From Clostridium moniliforme (GTDB taxonomy: Bacteria; Bacillota; Clostridia; Clostridiales; Clostridiaceae): DNA of 64,000 nt. The stretch is taken from the NCBI RefSeq assembly GCF_017873235.1, contig NZ_JAGGJZ010000002.1:248001-312000 (forward strand), given 5' to 3'. Shown piece after piece: positions 18,501-25,611 of this stretch (position 1 is the first letter of the stretch; each line of letters opens with the position of its first letter). The notes under the pieces were generated by a model. That model did no database searches, had not been told where the DNA came from, and worked only from the letters and a program-made list of their open reading frames with translations. Position numbers and translations under genes: made by a program.

Positions 18501-18772
18501 TAACAACAATGAGGATGATGGGAGGAGTAATATTATCTGCTGTAATTATATTAAGTGGAACATTTGCAGCACTAATTCCATCAGGAGTATTATCTTTAGT
18601 TGAAATATCAATGGTTGTTTTAACTGGTATATTACTTTATGTTGTAGTTATATTACCTTTATTTATTCCAGCAATGGTAAGAATATTTGGTAAAGCAAAT
18701 TGGTGGCCATTTAGAGTTATTATAGAAAAAGATAGTAAAGATAATGAAATTAATAAAGAGAATATTAAATAA
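15536..18772 (+). CDS. MMPL-family (RND-like) membrane exporter with coiled-coil insert
   Basis: A 1078-residue transporter of the MMPL/YdgH type. It has two repeats of one helix, an outer domain and five helices: the first membrane block falls at about 15-35 and 185-345, the second at about 900-1060. The GIGTDYSILLLNRF and ALGIDYSIFIMTRF segments carry the charged residues used for proton coupling in this family. Between them (about 480-800) lies a long extracellular segment with repeated Leu-Asn-x-Ile/Leu-x-x-Gly patterns (for example GGLNEIKDGLNKAG), as in YhgE/Pip-like helical stalks. Gram-positive relatives export lipids or drugs or help assemble surface systems. No regulator gene is adjacent. 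Confidence 0.85.
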   Translation: MEEGKSKKRLKKFFSFITLILWCVVVLILLFNSPSLSKLVTKKGGIQLPDDYSSKISTLLKENNKFNSNDSYIAVFHSNNGLNESDKENIKNTIETLKKDKSSIYIKSVVDSFDTPQLKSQLVSENNKTIIALITIDPNGAQTNTIKKAIDSKLKTPGVETYLTGEKLIESDVNLAAQSGLNKTQNITVAFIFIVLIILFRSIVTPFIPLLTVGISYLASQSVVSILAFKYNFPLSNYTQIFMICIMFGIGTDYSILLLNRFKRELANGKDKFQAVKITYKTAGKTVLSSATPVFVVFASLNFIGFNLYRSAVAVAIGIVFLIIALFTIFPSVMMLLGKNIFWPVRKKISVEENKLWGKLGSFAFSKPVQTLIIIVIILIVPILFNNWNESFNNLNEIGDNYSSKKGFNIVADDFGIGKASPVSIYIQNADDMKKPEYIALIEKISNNLKNSNKDVNSVLSVTRPTGDRLDQIYVNNQAGDVYKGIKKANGGLNEIKDGLNKAGNKIDSSKSKLKTAEKGTETLENGTLKTKSGVNELQDALKELENSINLEHNGATELKDGVDKAQKKLNKLKLSKSEIESAYNDITGRVSNILDKVNKFNNIANSSGIVNVDSSQFKDVLSSVKKDLNAYLAMHPEAAKDKNFKKFVNDINTLSNNTNNIQGKLNKNVFDQIKDLNGDIEFLNNSMKELNNKKDQIMNDLNKFNSGISQVESGLNALDSGLGKSSKGGEEILGKVPEISDALSKIANGQEQIEDGFKKFSSEVNELSEGLKSGSNGIEEIQNGLKYANGFINDWSNLSYNISGICVPVQIFNNSEFQQSLNQYVSSNGKLAVINVITDKNPYSNEAVNEIPQLESVVNESIKGTNLENANIGVGGIASTTYETKMMAQKDYNKALIFVIIGVSIALVIILRSLVMPIYLMVSLILTYFTSLSIIQFVVEKIMGYPGISWITSFFGFVVLMALGIDYSIFIMTRFNQDDNSDIRERIITTMRMMGGVILSAVIILSGTFAALIPSGVLSLVEISMVVLTGILLYVVVILPLFIPAMVRIFGKANWWPFRVIIEKDSKDNEINKENIK

Positions 18773-18782
18773 AAAAATCATA

Positions 18783-18811
18783 TTGACAAATAATTTTAAA
18801 TAATATAATAT
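18783..18811 (+). promoter_or_regulatory. promoter of the brnQ T-box transcript
   Basis: TTGACA at 18783-18788 with an overlapping AT-rich -10 area (TATAAT at 18804-18809; TAATAT two bases on gives a 17-base spacer). It lies about 30-40 bases before the T-box stem I. Confidence 0.65.
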
Positions 18812-18840
18812 TAGATAAATAAATTTTTTAAATAAATTCT

Positions 18841-19120
18841 GTGAAGAGAAAAAGTAAATTATAATATTGTTCCAAAGAGAGTTGGCATTTTGGTGAAAGC
18901 CAATGTTCAATATATATTTGAAAATCATCTCTGAGAAGTAAGGCTGAAAGTTTTAGTAAGCTTTATCGGACATTTCACCGTTAAAAGAAAAGCGTATTAT
19001 TTAGTACGTAACTTAAGAGCTATAAAGATATATTTATATTCTATTATATTTTTATAGAATTAGGGTGGTAACGCGATTAAACCTCGTCCCTTATTTTAGG
19101 GACGGGGTATTTTTATATTT
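18841..19120 (+). ncRNA. T-box leader, isoleucine type (specifier ATC)
   Basis: A tRNA-sensing riboswitch. The base helix GAGA/TCTC, an AGTA S-turn on the 5' side and GAA-A-ATC-A on the 3' side place the specifier ATC (Ile) at 18924-18926. AGAGAG and the apical stem TTGGC...GCCAA follow the usual stem I plan. The T-box AGGGTGGTAACGCG (19062-19075) has TGGT, which pairs with a tRNA acceptor end A-C-C-A (A73), as expected for tRNA-Ile. The terminator CCTCGTCCCT...AGGGACGGGG (about 19082-19110) overlaps the antiterminator. Uncharged tRNA-Ile would permit read-through into brnQ. The second half of the T-box reads AACGCG where ACCGCG is most common, a small deviation. Confidence 0.93.
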
Positions 19121-19134
19121 AAGGGGGAATTTTT

Positions 19135-19167
19135 ATGGACATAGAAGGAGACATTATTATGAATTGA
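19135..19167 (+). CDS. 10-codon mini-ORF between the T-box and brnQ
   Basis: AAGGGGG at 19121-19127 stands 7 bases before ATG 19135, a better ribosome site than that of many real genes here. The frame encodes ten residues (M-D-I-E-G-D-I-I-M-N, three Ile) and stops at TGA 19165-19167. A second site GAAGGAG precedes the internal in-frame ATG at 19159. It lies only on read-through transcripts. It may be a leader peptide or simply a sequence that loads ribosomes ahead of brnQ. Confidence 0.4.
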   Translation: MDIEGDIIMN

Positions 19168-19199
19168 AAAAGTTAAATAAAAAATTGGGGGCGACTAAA

Positions 19200-20549
19200 A
19201 TGAACAATTTATCAAAAAAAGATTTATTACTTGTAAGCTTAATGCTTTTTTCATTATTTTTTGGGGCTGGTAATTTAATATTTCCACCATTTTTAGGACA
19301 ACAAGCTGGTGAATCAACTTGGATTGCTATGTTAGGATTTTTTATTACGGCAGTTGGATTTCCAGTACTTGGAGTAATTGCTGTAGCAAAATCAGGAGGA
19401 CTTCAATCTTTAGCAAAGAGAGTAAATCCTACCTTCGCAATTATATTTACAGTTTTAATTTATCTTTCAATAGGACCTTGCCTTGGAATACCAAGGGCAG
19501 GAAGTCTTCCTTTTGAGATGGCAGTAGCACCATTTCTTCCAAAGGGATTAATTTCAAATACATTAGCATTATTTATATATACTTTAATATTTTTTTCAGT
19601 AGCTTATTGGCTATGCTTAACACCATCTAAGTTAGTAAATCGTATGGGAAAGGTTTTAACTCCAACATTATTGATTTTAATATCAAGTATTTTTATTGCA
19701 AGTTTAATTAATCCAGTTGGAGAATATGGAAAAGCAACAGGGGAATATATAACTTCACCCTTTGTTAAAGGATTTTTAGATGGATATTTAACTATGGATA
19801 CAATTGCAGCATTAAATTTTGGAATAGTAATTTCGCTAGCTATAAAAGCAAAAGGTGTTAAAGAGGAAAAACAAGTTGTTTCAAGTTCAATTAAAGCAGG
19901 ACTAATAGCAGGGACTTTATTAATAGTTATTTATTCTATTCTTTCTCATTTAGGAGCAGCAAGTGGTGGAAGATTTGGAGAAACAGCAAATGGAGCTCAA
20001 ACTTTAGCTAATATAATGTTATATATTTTTGGAAAACCTGGAGTCGTTTTACTTGCATTTACATTTACCCTTGCTTGTTTAACAACATCTGTTGGACTTA
20101 TAACTTCATGTAGTCAATATTTTGAAACTTTAATGCCAAAGGTAGGTTATAAAACTTTTGTAAGAGTACTTACTCTTTCAAGTATGGTTTTAGCTAACAT
20201 GGGGCTTACAAAAATTCTTGCAGTATCTGTTCCAGTATTAAATGCAATTTATCCAATTGCTATAGTTCTTATATTGTTAGCTATTCTTGATAAATTTTTA
20301 AATAGTAGTTCAATTGTATATTCTTTTACAATTGTTTTTACAGGAGTTATAAGTGTTATTTATGCATTAAGTGATACAGGAATTTCTTTAAGTTTTATAA
20401 ATGATTTAGTACACAAATTACCACTTTATTCACAGGGACTTGGATGGGTTATTCCATCAATTGTAGGTTTTATATTAGGATTATTTTTAAAATTTATTAA
20501 AGAAAAGTCTTTAGAGAAAAATATAAATATAGATAACGTTAGTGAATAA
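19200..20549 (+). CDS. brnQ: branched-chain amino acid:cation symporter BrnQ
   Basis: Imports Leu, Ile and Val with Na+ or H+. From ATG 19200 (ribosome site GGGGG at 19187-19191) it has 449 residues, the family size; an open frame continues upstream into the T-box but cannot be coding there. About twelve membrane segments are visible. The N-terminus SLMLFSLFFGAGNLIFPPFLGQQAG is the classic BrnQ opening, with GPCLGIPRAGSLPFEMA and TLACLTTSVGLITSCSQYF further on. Control by an Ile T-box agrees with the substrate. A terminator follows at 20578. Confidence 0.95.
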   Translation: MNNLSKKDLLLVSLMLFSLFFGAGNLIFPPFLGQQAGESTWIAMLGFFITAVGFPVLGVIAVAKSGGLQSLAKRVNPTFAIIFTVLIYLSIGPCLGIPRAGSLPFEMAVAPFLPKGLISNTLALFIYTLIFFSVAYWLCLTPSKLVNRMGKVLTPTLLILISSIFIASLINPVGEYGKATGEYITSPFVKGFLDGYLTMDTIAALNFGIVISLAIKAKGVKEEKQVVSSSIKAGLIAGTLLIVIYSILSHLGAASGGRFGETANGAQTLANIMLYIFGKPGVVLLAFTFTLACLTTSVGLITSCSQYFETLMPKVGYKTFVRVLTLSSMVLANMGLTKILAVSVPVLNAIYPIAIVLILLAILDKFLNSSSIVYSFTIVFTGVISVIYALSDTGISLSFINDLVHKLPLYSQGLGWVIPSIVGFILGLFLKFIKEKSLEKNINIDNVSE

Positions 20550-20577
20550 AGGGTAATTAAAAATATATATTCAAATT

Positions 20578-20627
20578 AAAAATATAAAGCTGATTTTGTG
20601 ACAATCATAAATCAGTTTTATATTTTT
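20578..20627 (+). terminator. terminator after brnQ
   Basis: AAATATAAAGCTGATTT pairs with AAATCAGTTTTATATTT around a 13-base loop, ending in Ts. Confidence 0.8.
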
Positions 20628-20654
20628 ACAAGTTTTTTAGTATTAATTTTACTA

Positions 20655-20683
20655 TGGACAAATTCCAAAAAATAACTTATAAT
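20655..20683 (+). promoter_or_regulatory. promoter of zupT
   Basis: TGGACA (20655-20660), a 17-base spacer and TATAAT (20678-20683), 37 bases before the gene start. No metal-regulator dyad is evident around it. Confidence 0.75.
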
Positions 20684-20719
20684 TAAATGAAAATAATTAT
20701 CAGTTGAAAGGAGATAAGT

Positions 20720-21523
20720 ATGAGTAATGTAACAATAGCATTTTTATTAACTTTGCTTGCAGGTTTAGCAACTGGAATAGGTAGTTGCATAGCATTTTTT
20801 GCTAAGAAAACTAATACAAAATTTCTTTCTGTAAGTTTAGGTTTTTCAGCTGGAGTAATGATTTATGTTTCTATGATAGAAATATTTCAAGAAGCAAGAG
20901 AATCATTAATAGGTGTAATGGGAATGAAGCTTGGAAGCTTTATAACTGTTCTTTCATTTTTTGGTGGAATAGCAGTTATAGCTATTATAGATAAATTAGT
21001 GCCAAATAAAGAAAATCCTCATGAAGTAAAGTCAATGGAGGATGTAAATGATGAGGAGGTTAATAAAAATAAAAATCTTTTAAGAACTGGAATATTTACA
21101 GCTCTAGCAATAGCAATACATAGTTTTCCAGAAGGGCTAGCTACATTTGTATCAGCTTTAGATAATGCAAGTGTAGCAATACCAATAACTATTGCAATAG
21201 CTATTCATAATATACCAGAAGGTATATCAGTTTCAGTTCCTATTTATTATGCAACAGGAGATAAGAAAAAGGCATTTATATATTCATTTCTTTCAGGAAT
21301 GTCTGAACCTGTAGGTGCAATAATTGGATATCTTTTACTTAGAAATATTTTTAATGATGTGACATTAGGAGTACTTCTTGCAGCAGTTGCAGGTATTATG
21401 GTATTTATATCTATAGATGAATTATTACCTACTGCTAGAAAATATGGAGAACATCATTTGTCTATTTATGGCTTAGTAGCTGGTATGGCTGTTATGGCAA
21501 TAAGTTTACTGTTATTTATGTAA
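20720..21523 (+). CDS. zupT: ZIP-family divalent metal transporter ZupT
   Basis: Imports Zn2+ and other divalent metals (Fe, Mn, Co) across the membrane. The 267-residue protein has eight hydrophobic segments. The metal site of ZIP helices IV and V is clear: AIAIHSFPEGLATFVSAL and AIAIHNIPEGISVSVPI, both with H-x-x-P-E-G. A short acidic loop (about residues 95-120) lies between helices III and IV, where ZIP proteins usually have a variable metal loop. Start set by AAAGGAG. Monocistronic, with its own strong promoter. Confidence 0.93.
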   Translation: MSNVTIAFLLTLLAGLATGIGSCIAFFAKKTNTKFLSVSLGFSAGVMIYVSMIEIFQEARESLIGVMGMKLGSFITVLSFFGGIAVIAIIDKLVPNKENPHEVKSMEDVNDEEVNKNKNLLRTGIFTALAIAIHSFPEGLATFVSALDNASVAIPITIAIAIHNIPEGISVSVPIYYATGDKKKAFIYSFLSGMSEPVGAIIGYLLLRNIFNDVTLGVLLAAVAGIMVFISIDELLPTARKYGEHHLSIYGLVAGMAVMAISLLLFM

Positions 21524-21650
21524 TAATATTTTGTTAAAATAGCCTTTTTGTTAAATATATATTTTAAATAAAATTATGGATTTATAAAATATAAATTGTA
21601 TAATTAATATATAGAAATTTAATAAGAAAGGTTATAAAGGTAATTTTAAT

Positions 21651-22064
21651 ATGAAATTTGAATTAACTATAAATGAATTAGGTAAACTTTTAAAAAAATT
21701 AGGAGAAGAATATAAATTAGATTTATTAGCTAAAATAAAATTAAGCGGTGGATGGATGACTCTTAATGGAGAAGCTATAATAGAACAAGTCCCAGTAGAA
21801 GGATTAAATAAAATTAAAGGTAATAATATTATAACTATAAGAGTTAAGTCTGATAATGAAGAAGGAGCTCCAATTAAAATTACTGGAGCTAAAGATTCAA
21901 AGTTTAATATAGATTTATCAGCAACAAGATATAAGGAAGTAAATTTTAGAAAATTAAATCTTGATACAATAAAAATAAATAATGAAGAGTGTAAGTTAAG
22001 AATAGATGAAGATTTAATATTTAAAATAAATGCTTCAGTAGATGAAGTTAAAAAATTTATATAA
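21651..22064 (+). CDS. conserved-looking 137-residue protein, unknown
   Basis: A soluble protein with no signal peptide or membrane segment. It alternates helix (MKFELTINELGKLLKKLGEEY) and beta-rich stretches (IITIRVKSDNEEGAPIKITG, FNIDLSATRYKEVNFRKLNL). Regular Asn/Lys/Asp composition matches neighbouring genes, and a ribosome site AAAGG lies upstream, though at long spacing. No catalytic or metal motif is seen. It is monocistronic and closed by a perfect terminator. Function not recognised. Confidence 0.7.
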   Translation: MKFELTINELGKLLKKLGEEYKLDLLAKIKLSGGWMTLNGEAIIEQVPVEGLNKIKGNNIITIRVKSDNEEGAPIKITGAKDSKFNIDLSATRYKEVNFRKLNLDTIKINNEECKLRIDEDLIFKINASVDEVKKFI

Positions 22065-22068
22065 TTAA

Positions 22069-22104
22069 AAGAGAGGTAGATATAATTTATATCTACCTCT
22101 TTGC
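22069..22104. terminator. bidirectional terminator
   Basis: AGAGGTAGATATAA and its complement TTTATATCTACCTCT make a near-perfect 14-base stem ending in TTT. It separates convergent genes. Confidence 0.85.
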
Positions 22105-22129
22105 TTAGTTTCTAAATTTAATTTTAAAG

Positions 22130-22285
22130 TTATATATTTATGGCTTTTGACTTGAGTATTAATAAATCGGCACTTTCGTTTTTGATTTCTTTATAGTCAT
22201 AGGCCTCATCCTTATATAATTTGACCTCTTCTAATTTTTGAACATCCTTAAAACTAAATTTTTTACTCTTACCAAAAAAACGCAT
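22130..22285 (-). CDS. 51-residue charged protein, unknown
   Basis: A short gene with ribosome site AAAGGAGTG, 7-8 bases before ATG at 22285. It encodes 51 residues (starts MRFFGKSKKF, ends LILKSKAINI), rich in Lys and Glu, with a likely amphipathic helix KDVQKLEEVKLYKDEAYDYKE. No signal peptide or known motif. Codon use is like neighbours except for several GCC/GTC/CTC codons. It shares a bidirectional terminator with the convergent gene. Confidence 0.6.
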   Translation of the reverse strand: MRFFGKSKKFSFKDVQKLEEVKLYKDEAYDYKEIKNESADLLILKSKAINI

Positions 22286-22471
22286 AAATATCACTCCTTT
22301 GTTAATCTACATATTATATATAATCCTTATTTAAATTAAAATCAATAGGGAATTTGGTTAAATTTTTATAAATTAATAAAAATATTGTTTATAAATAAGG
22401 ATAAAATAATAAATTGATAAAAAAATAAGTTTAAATTATAAAAATATCAATAAAATCTAGAAGGATTTATT

Positions 22472-22542
22472 TTGGAATTATGGATTAATTTAAAGATGTA
22501 ATCCTTATACTTAATAATTCCAAGAAATCACTGTGTTATAAT
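22472..22542 (+). promoter_or_regulatory. nested inverted repeat plus extended -10 promoter of the MFS gene
   Basis: TTGGAATTAT (22472-22481) pairs perfectly with ATAATTCCAA (22514-22523), and GGATTA (22482-22487) with TAATCC (22499-22504) inside it. An extended -10 box TGT-TATAAT follows at 22534-22542, so the right arm overlaps the expected -35 area. This is an operator-like arrangement, or a structured element if transcription starts further upstream. The rest of the 22286-22635 gap is AT-rich without a gene. Confidence 0.5.
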
Positions 22543-22635
22543 TTAATTATTATATTTGAATAGAAAATATATATTAATATTTTAAATTTATTAAGTTTAT
22601 ATAATGTTTAATATTACAAAATAGGAGATATGCTT

Positions 22636-23844
22636 ATGGAAAAATGGAAAAGAAATTTGATTGTTTGTTGGTTTGGAACTTTTGTTACTATGATTGGGAT
22701 GAGCCAAATAGCACCTATTTTACCCATTTATGTTAAGGAGCTTGGAGTTACAAGTATAAAGTTAGTTGAACAAATTTCAGGAATAGCCTTTGGTTTAACT
22801 TTTGTAACATCAGCTATATTTTCTCCAATATGGGGAAAGCTTGCAGATAAATATGGAAGAAAGCCAATGCTTTTAAGAGCAAGCCTTGGGATGTCAATAG
22901 TAGTTATTTCTATGGGATTTGCACATAGTATAAGATTACTTATAATTCTTAGACTTTTACAGGGAACTATATCAGGGTATAGTACTGCGTGTACAACTTT
23001 AATAGCTACACAAACAGATAAAGAACATGCTGGAGTAGCACTTGGTACATTATCAACAGCTGGGATAGCTGGATCTTTATTTGGACCAGTAATTGGTGGA
23101 TATTTAGAGCAGATTGTAGGAATTAGAAATGAATTTTTTATAATAGGTACTTTGTTATCTATTGCATTTATAGCATCCTTAATTTTTGTGAAAGAGGATT
23201 TTAAACCTTCAGAAGTAAAAGTACTCAACTTTAAAGAGGTATGGAATATTATTCCAGATAAAATGTTAGTAATTTCTATGTTTATAACATCATTTATGTT
23301 ACAATTAGCATTTTATTCAATAGAGCCTATTATAACTGTGTATGTAACAAGCTTATCTAAAAATGCAACAAATGTTGCTTTTATTTCAGGATTAGTTTTT
23401 TCAACATCTGGTTTAGCTAACATATTAGCAGCGAGACATCTTGGAAGATTATCTGATAGGATTGGTGCACATAAAGTTATGCTAGTGGCACTTATAGTTG
23501 CTGGAATTATATTTATTCCACAAGCTTTTGTAAAAAATCCTTGGCAGTTAATGGGACTTCGTTTCATATTAGGATTAGCAGCAGCAGGACTTACACCTTC
23601 AATAAATACAATTATTAAAAAGATAACTCCTGATGCTATTACAGGTAGAGCCTTTGGATTTAATATGTCTGCATTATATTTGGGAACATTTTGTGGTTCT
23701 GTTTTAGGAGGACAAATCTCAGCAAACTTTGGGATAAAATATATATTTTTTATAACAAGTGCATTGCTTTTATTAAATTCACTTTGGGTATATAAAACAG
23801 TTTATAAAAGAATGAATAATATTGAACTTAAAAATTACATTTAA
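22636..23844 (+). CDS. MFS multidrug-type efflux transporter
   Basis: A 402-residue, twelve-helix major facilitator antiporter. Motif A is GKLADKYGRKPML after helix 2, and LRLLQGTISGYSTA plus GPVIGGYLEQ (motif C-like) mark a drug:H+ antiporter (DHA1). The second half repeats the pattern with GRLSDRIGAHKVM. The start is ATG 22636, 8 bases after AGGAG; the ATG at 22630 is only 2 bases from it. Monocistronic with a probable operator upstream, but no regulator gene adjoins it. Substrate unknown. Confidence 0.87.
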   Translation: MEKWKRNLIVCWFGTFVTMIGMSQIAPILPIYVKELGVTSIKLVEQISGIAFGLTFVTSAIFSPIWGKLADKYGRKPMLLRASLGMSIVVISMGFAHSIRLLIILRLLQGTISGYSTACTTLIATQTDKEHAGVALGTLSTAGIAGSLFGPVIGGYLEQIVGIRNEFFIIGTLLSIAFIASLIFVKEDFKPSEVKVLNFKEVWNIIPDKMLVISMFITSFMLQLAFYSIEPIITVYVTSLSKNATNVAFISGLVFSTSGLANILAARHLGRLSDRIGAHKVMLVALIVAGIIFIPQAFVKNPWQLMGLRFILGLAAAGLTPSINTIIKKITPDAITGRAFGFNMSALYLGTFCGSVLGGQISANFGIKYIFFITSALLLLNSLWVYKTVYKRMNNIELKNYI

Positions 23845-23846
23845 AA

Positions 23847-23891
23847 TAAAATACCGTAAGATTATTCTATTAATAACTTTACGGTATTTTA
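23847..23891. terminator. bidirectional terminator between MFS gene and cotJC
   Basis: AAAATACCGTAAG and CTTTACGGTATTTT pair with A/T-runs on both sides, between convergent genes. Confidence 0.8.
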
Positions 23892-23905
23892 AAAGTTATT
23901 TTAAG

Positions 23906-24469
23906 TTATTTTTTGCAGATGTGTTCTTGAACATCCATTAAAGCCTCTCCAAATCTTTGGAAGTGAACAACTTCTCTTTCTCTTAAAAACTTTAATATTT
24001 CTTTAATTTGATAGTCATCAGTTAAATTAATTAACCATTCATAAGTGGCTCTAGCTTTTTGCTCAGCTGCCATATTTTCATGAAGGTCAGCAATTACATC
24101 ACCTTTAGCTTGTATATAAGTTGCTGTCCATGGATTTCCACTTGCATCAGTATAGTATAGGGCTTTACCATGGTCTGTGTAATGTTCACCTAAACCAGCA
24201 GCTTTAAGTTCATCAACAGTTGCATTTTCCATAAGTTGATATATCATAGTTGCAATCATTTCAACGTGAGCAAGTTCTTCAGTTCCTATGTCAGTTAATA
24301 AACCTTTAGATTTTCCAGTAGGCATTGTATAACGTTGGTTTAAATATCTAAGAGCAGCACTTAGTTCTCCATCTGGACCACCATATTGTGATACAAGAAA
24401 TTTTGCCATTTTAAGATCTTTACACTTAAGATTTATTGGATATTCTAATGTCTTTGTATAATACCACAT
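23906..24469 (-). CDS. cotJC: spore coat protein CotJC (manganese catalase family)
   Basis: A 187-residue di-metal four-helix protein of the inner spore coat. It starts MWYYTKTLEYPINL, the typical CotJC opening. Metal-ligand patterns TEELAHVEMIATM and HENMAAEQKARATYEWL / REREVVHFQRFGEAL give the E-x-x-H pairs of manganese catalases. Length agrees with B. subtilis CotJC (about 189). The ribosome site TAGGAGG lies upstream on the minus strand. It is the last gene of cotJABC. Peroxide-detoxifying activity is expected from the fold but is not proven by sequence. Confidence 0.95.
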   Translation of the reverse strand: MWYYTKTLEYPINLKCKDLKMAKFLVSQYGGPDGELSAALRYLNQRYTMPTGKSKGLLTDIGTEELAHVEMIATMIYQLMENATVDELKAAGLGEHYTDHGKALYYTDASGNPWTATYIQAKGDVIADLHENMAAEQKARATYEWLINLTDDYQIKEILKFLREREVVHFQRFGEALMDVQEHICKK

Positions 24470-24485
24470 AAAAAAAGCCTCCTAC

Positions 24486-24734
24486 CTAACAATTTTCCCA
24501 AGGCCATGGATTATTTACCCAAGCCTTTGGATTTTCTACAAAAGCTGAACCAAAGTTTGTTAATGGTCCATATTTTTTTTCATATTCACTAATTAAACAA
24601 CTTAGATTAGTTGATATTTCTTCATAGTCCTCTATGGCTTTTCTATTATTAGGGAAATTATCTAGATATAGGTTAAGTTCTACAGCATAAAATAGATATT
24701 TTCTTATATCTTTTAATAAATCCTTTTCATACAT
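24486..24734 (-). CDS. cotJB: spore coat protein CotJB
   Basis: A small coat-assembly protein of 82 residues, no enzyme activity known. The sequence MYEKDLLKDIRKYLFYAVELNLYLDNFPNN and YGPLTNFGSAF...WVNNPWPWE matches the CotJB pattern. ATG 24734 is chosen because GAGGTGAT stands 6 bases upstream; the GTG three codons earlier overlaps that ribosome site. It lies 16 bases before cotJC and 21 bases after cotJA. Confidence 0.93.
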   Translation of the reverse strand: MYEKDLLKDIRKYLFYAVELNLYLDNFPNNRKAIEDYEEISTNLSCLISEYEKKYGPLTNFGSAFVENPKAWVNNPWPWENC

Positions 24735-24755
24735 AAATATCACCTCATAAAATTT

Positions 24756-24953
24756 TTAACATTTTTCATCTTTATAATAGGGCTTATAAAGGTCTTTAAA
24801 AATAGTTCCTTTTTTTATAGCCTCATCAAGAGAATATAAATGTTCATATTTTTGAGGCAAAATAAATGCTTTGGCATAACAGTATTTTTCTGATTTGCAA
24901 TCATGGAAAACATCACAATCACAAATTAAACTTTCATAATCGTATTTGTGCAT
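24756..24953 (-). CDS. cotJA: spore coat protein CotJA
   Basis: First gene of the cotJ operon, 65 residues from ATG 24953 (AAGGAG 8 bases before). The motif AFILPQKYEHLYSLDEAIKKGTIFKDLYKPY is diagnostic for CotJA. The N-terminal part is Cys-rich (CDCDVFHDCKSEKYCYAK), more so than in bacilli, which may serve disulfide cross-linking in the coat or metal binding. Expressed in the mother cell. Confidence 0.92.
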   Translation of the reverse strand: MHKYDYESLICDCDVFHDCKSEKYCYAKAFILPQKYEHLYSLDEAIKKGTIFKDLYKPYYKDEKC

Positions 24954-24990
24954 TAAAAAAACTCCTTTCAAAAAACAACACTTTACAATC

Positions 24991-25017
24991 ATATTATGAC
25001 GAATAAATAAGTTTTGT
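24991..25017 (-). promoter_or_regulatory. candidate sporulation-sigma promoter of cotJABC
   Basis: On the minus strand, AC (25017-25016), a 17-base spacer and CATAATAT (24998-24991) resemble the mother-cell consensus AC-N16/17-CATAnnnTA (SigK), with the last bases off. SigE is the known factor in B. subtilis and shares the CATA -10 start. The position 38-45 bases before the cotJA start is right. Confidence 0.45.
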
Positions 25018-25155
25018 GACGATTGTGATTATATAATAAATAAAAAAATAAAAGTAAATGTATACAAAAAAATTTTAGTTTAAAAAGATATTGTAATTAT
25101 TTTTTTTGATAGTATAATCATATTATTACAAAATATAAGTAAGGGGAAATGGTTA

Positions 25156-25479
25156 ATGTTAAGTGATTATTACGTAGATTTTAAGAATATCTCACAGATT
25201 TTTAATGAGCACTGTACTGAAGAAAAAGATGAGGTTATAGATTATTTAAGTAGATTAGATATGCAGTTAATTAAAGCTATAAAAGTAGTTTTACATATAG
25301 GAAAAAATGAAAAAGATAATTGTATTCATACACCACATGAATTATATAAGAAAACAATGAATTCTTTTGACATATTAAGGGGCTGGAAAGATAAAGAAAC
25401 AGAAATAAATAGTATTTTAACTGATTCATCTATTAGTGAATATTTTGATAATGGATTAAAAATTCTTAAAATGAAATAA
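25156..25479 (+). CDS. 107-residue helical protein, unknown
   Basis: A small soluble protein, mostly helix, with no signal peptide, membrane segment or metal site. Notable parts are EKDEVIDYLSRLDMQLIKAIKVVLHIGKNEKD (one amphipathic helix) and HTPHELYKKTMNSFDILRGWKDKETEINSIL. Ribosome site AAGGGGAAA precedes ATG 25156 at normal distance. Monocistronic, with a strong terminator. It could be a DUF3775-like protein, but the match is too vague to claim. Confidence 0.65.
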   Translation: MLSDYYVDFKNISQIFNEHCTEEKDEVIDYLSRLDMQLIKAIKVVLHIGKNEKDNCIHTPHELYKKTMNSFDILRGWKDKETEINSILTDSSISEYFDNGLKILKMK

Positions 25480-25497
25480 ATATAAAATAATATAGTA

Positions 25498-25541
25498 AGG
25501 AAACACTATTAATAAATTTATTTATTAATAATGTTTCTTTA
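25498..25541 (+). terminator. terminator after the 107-residue gene
   Basis: GAAACA/TGTTTC plus TATTAATAAA/TTTATTAATA form one long stem, followed by TTTATTTTTTT. Confidence 0.8.
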
Positions 25542-25611
25542 TTTTTTTATAAATCTGCTTATATAAACATATTAATATAAATATAGTAATTAAAATAAAG
25601 GAAAAGTAAAT

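Noticed and set aside
19065..19199. N-terminal extension of BrnQ into the T-box
   Set aside because: That frame starts inside the T-box sequence itself and crosses the terminator; the family N-terminus begins at 19200.
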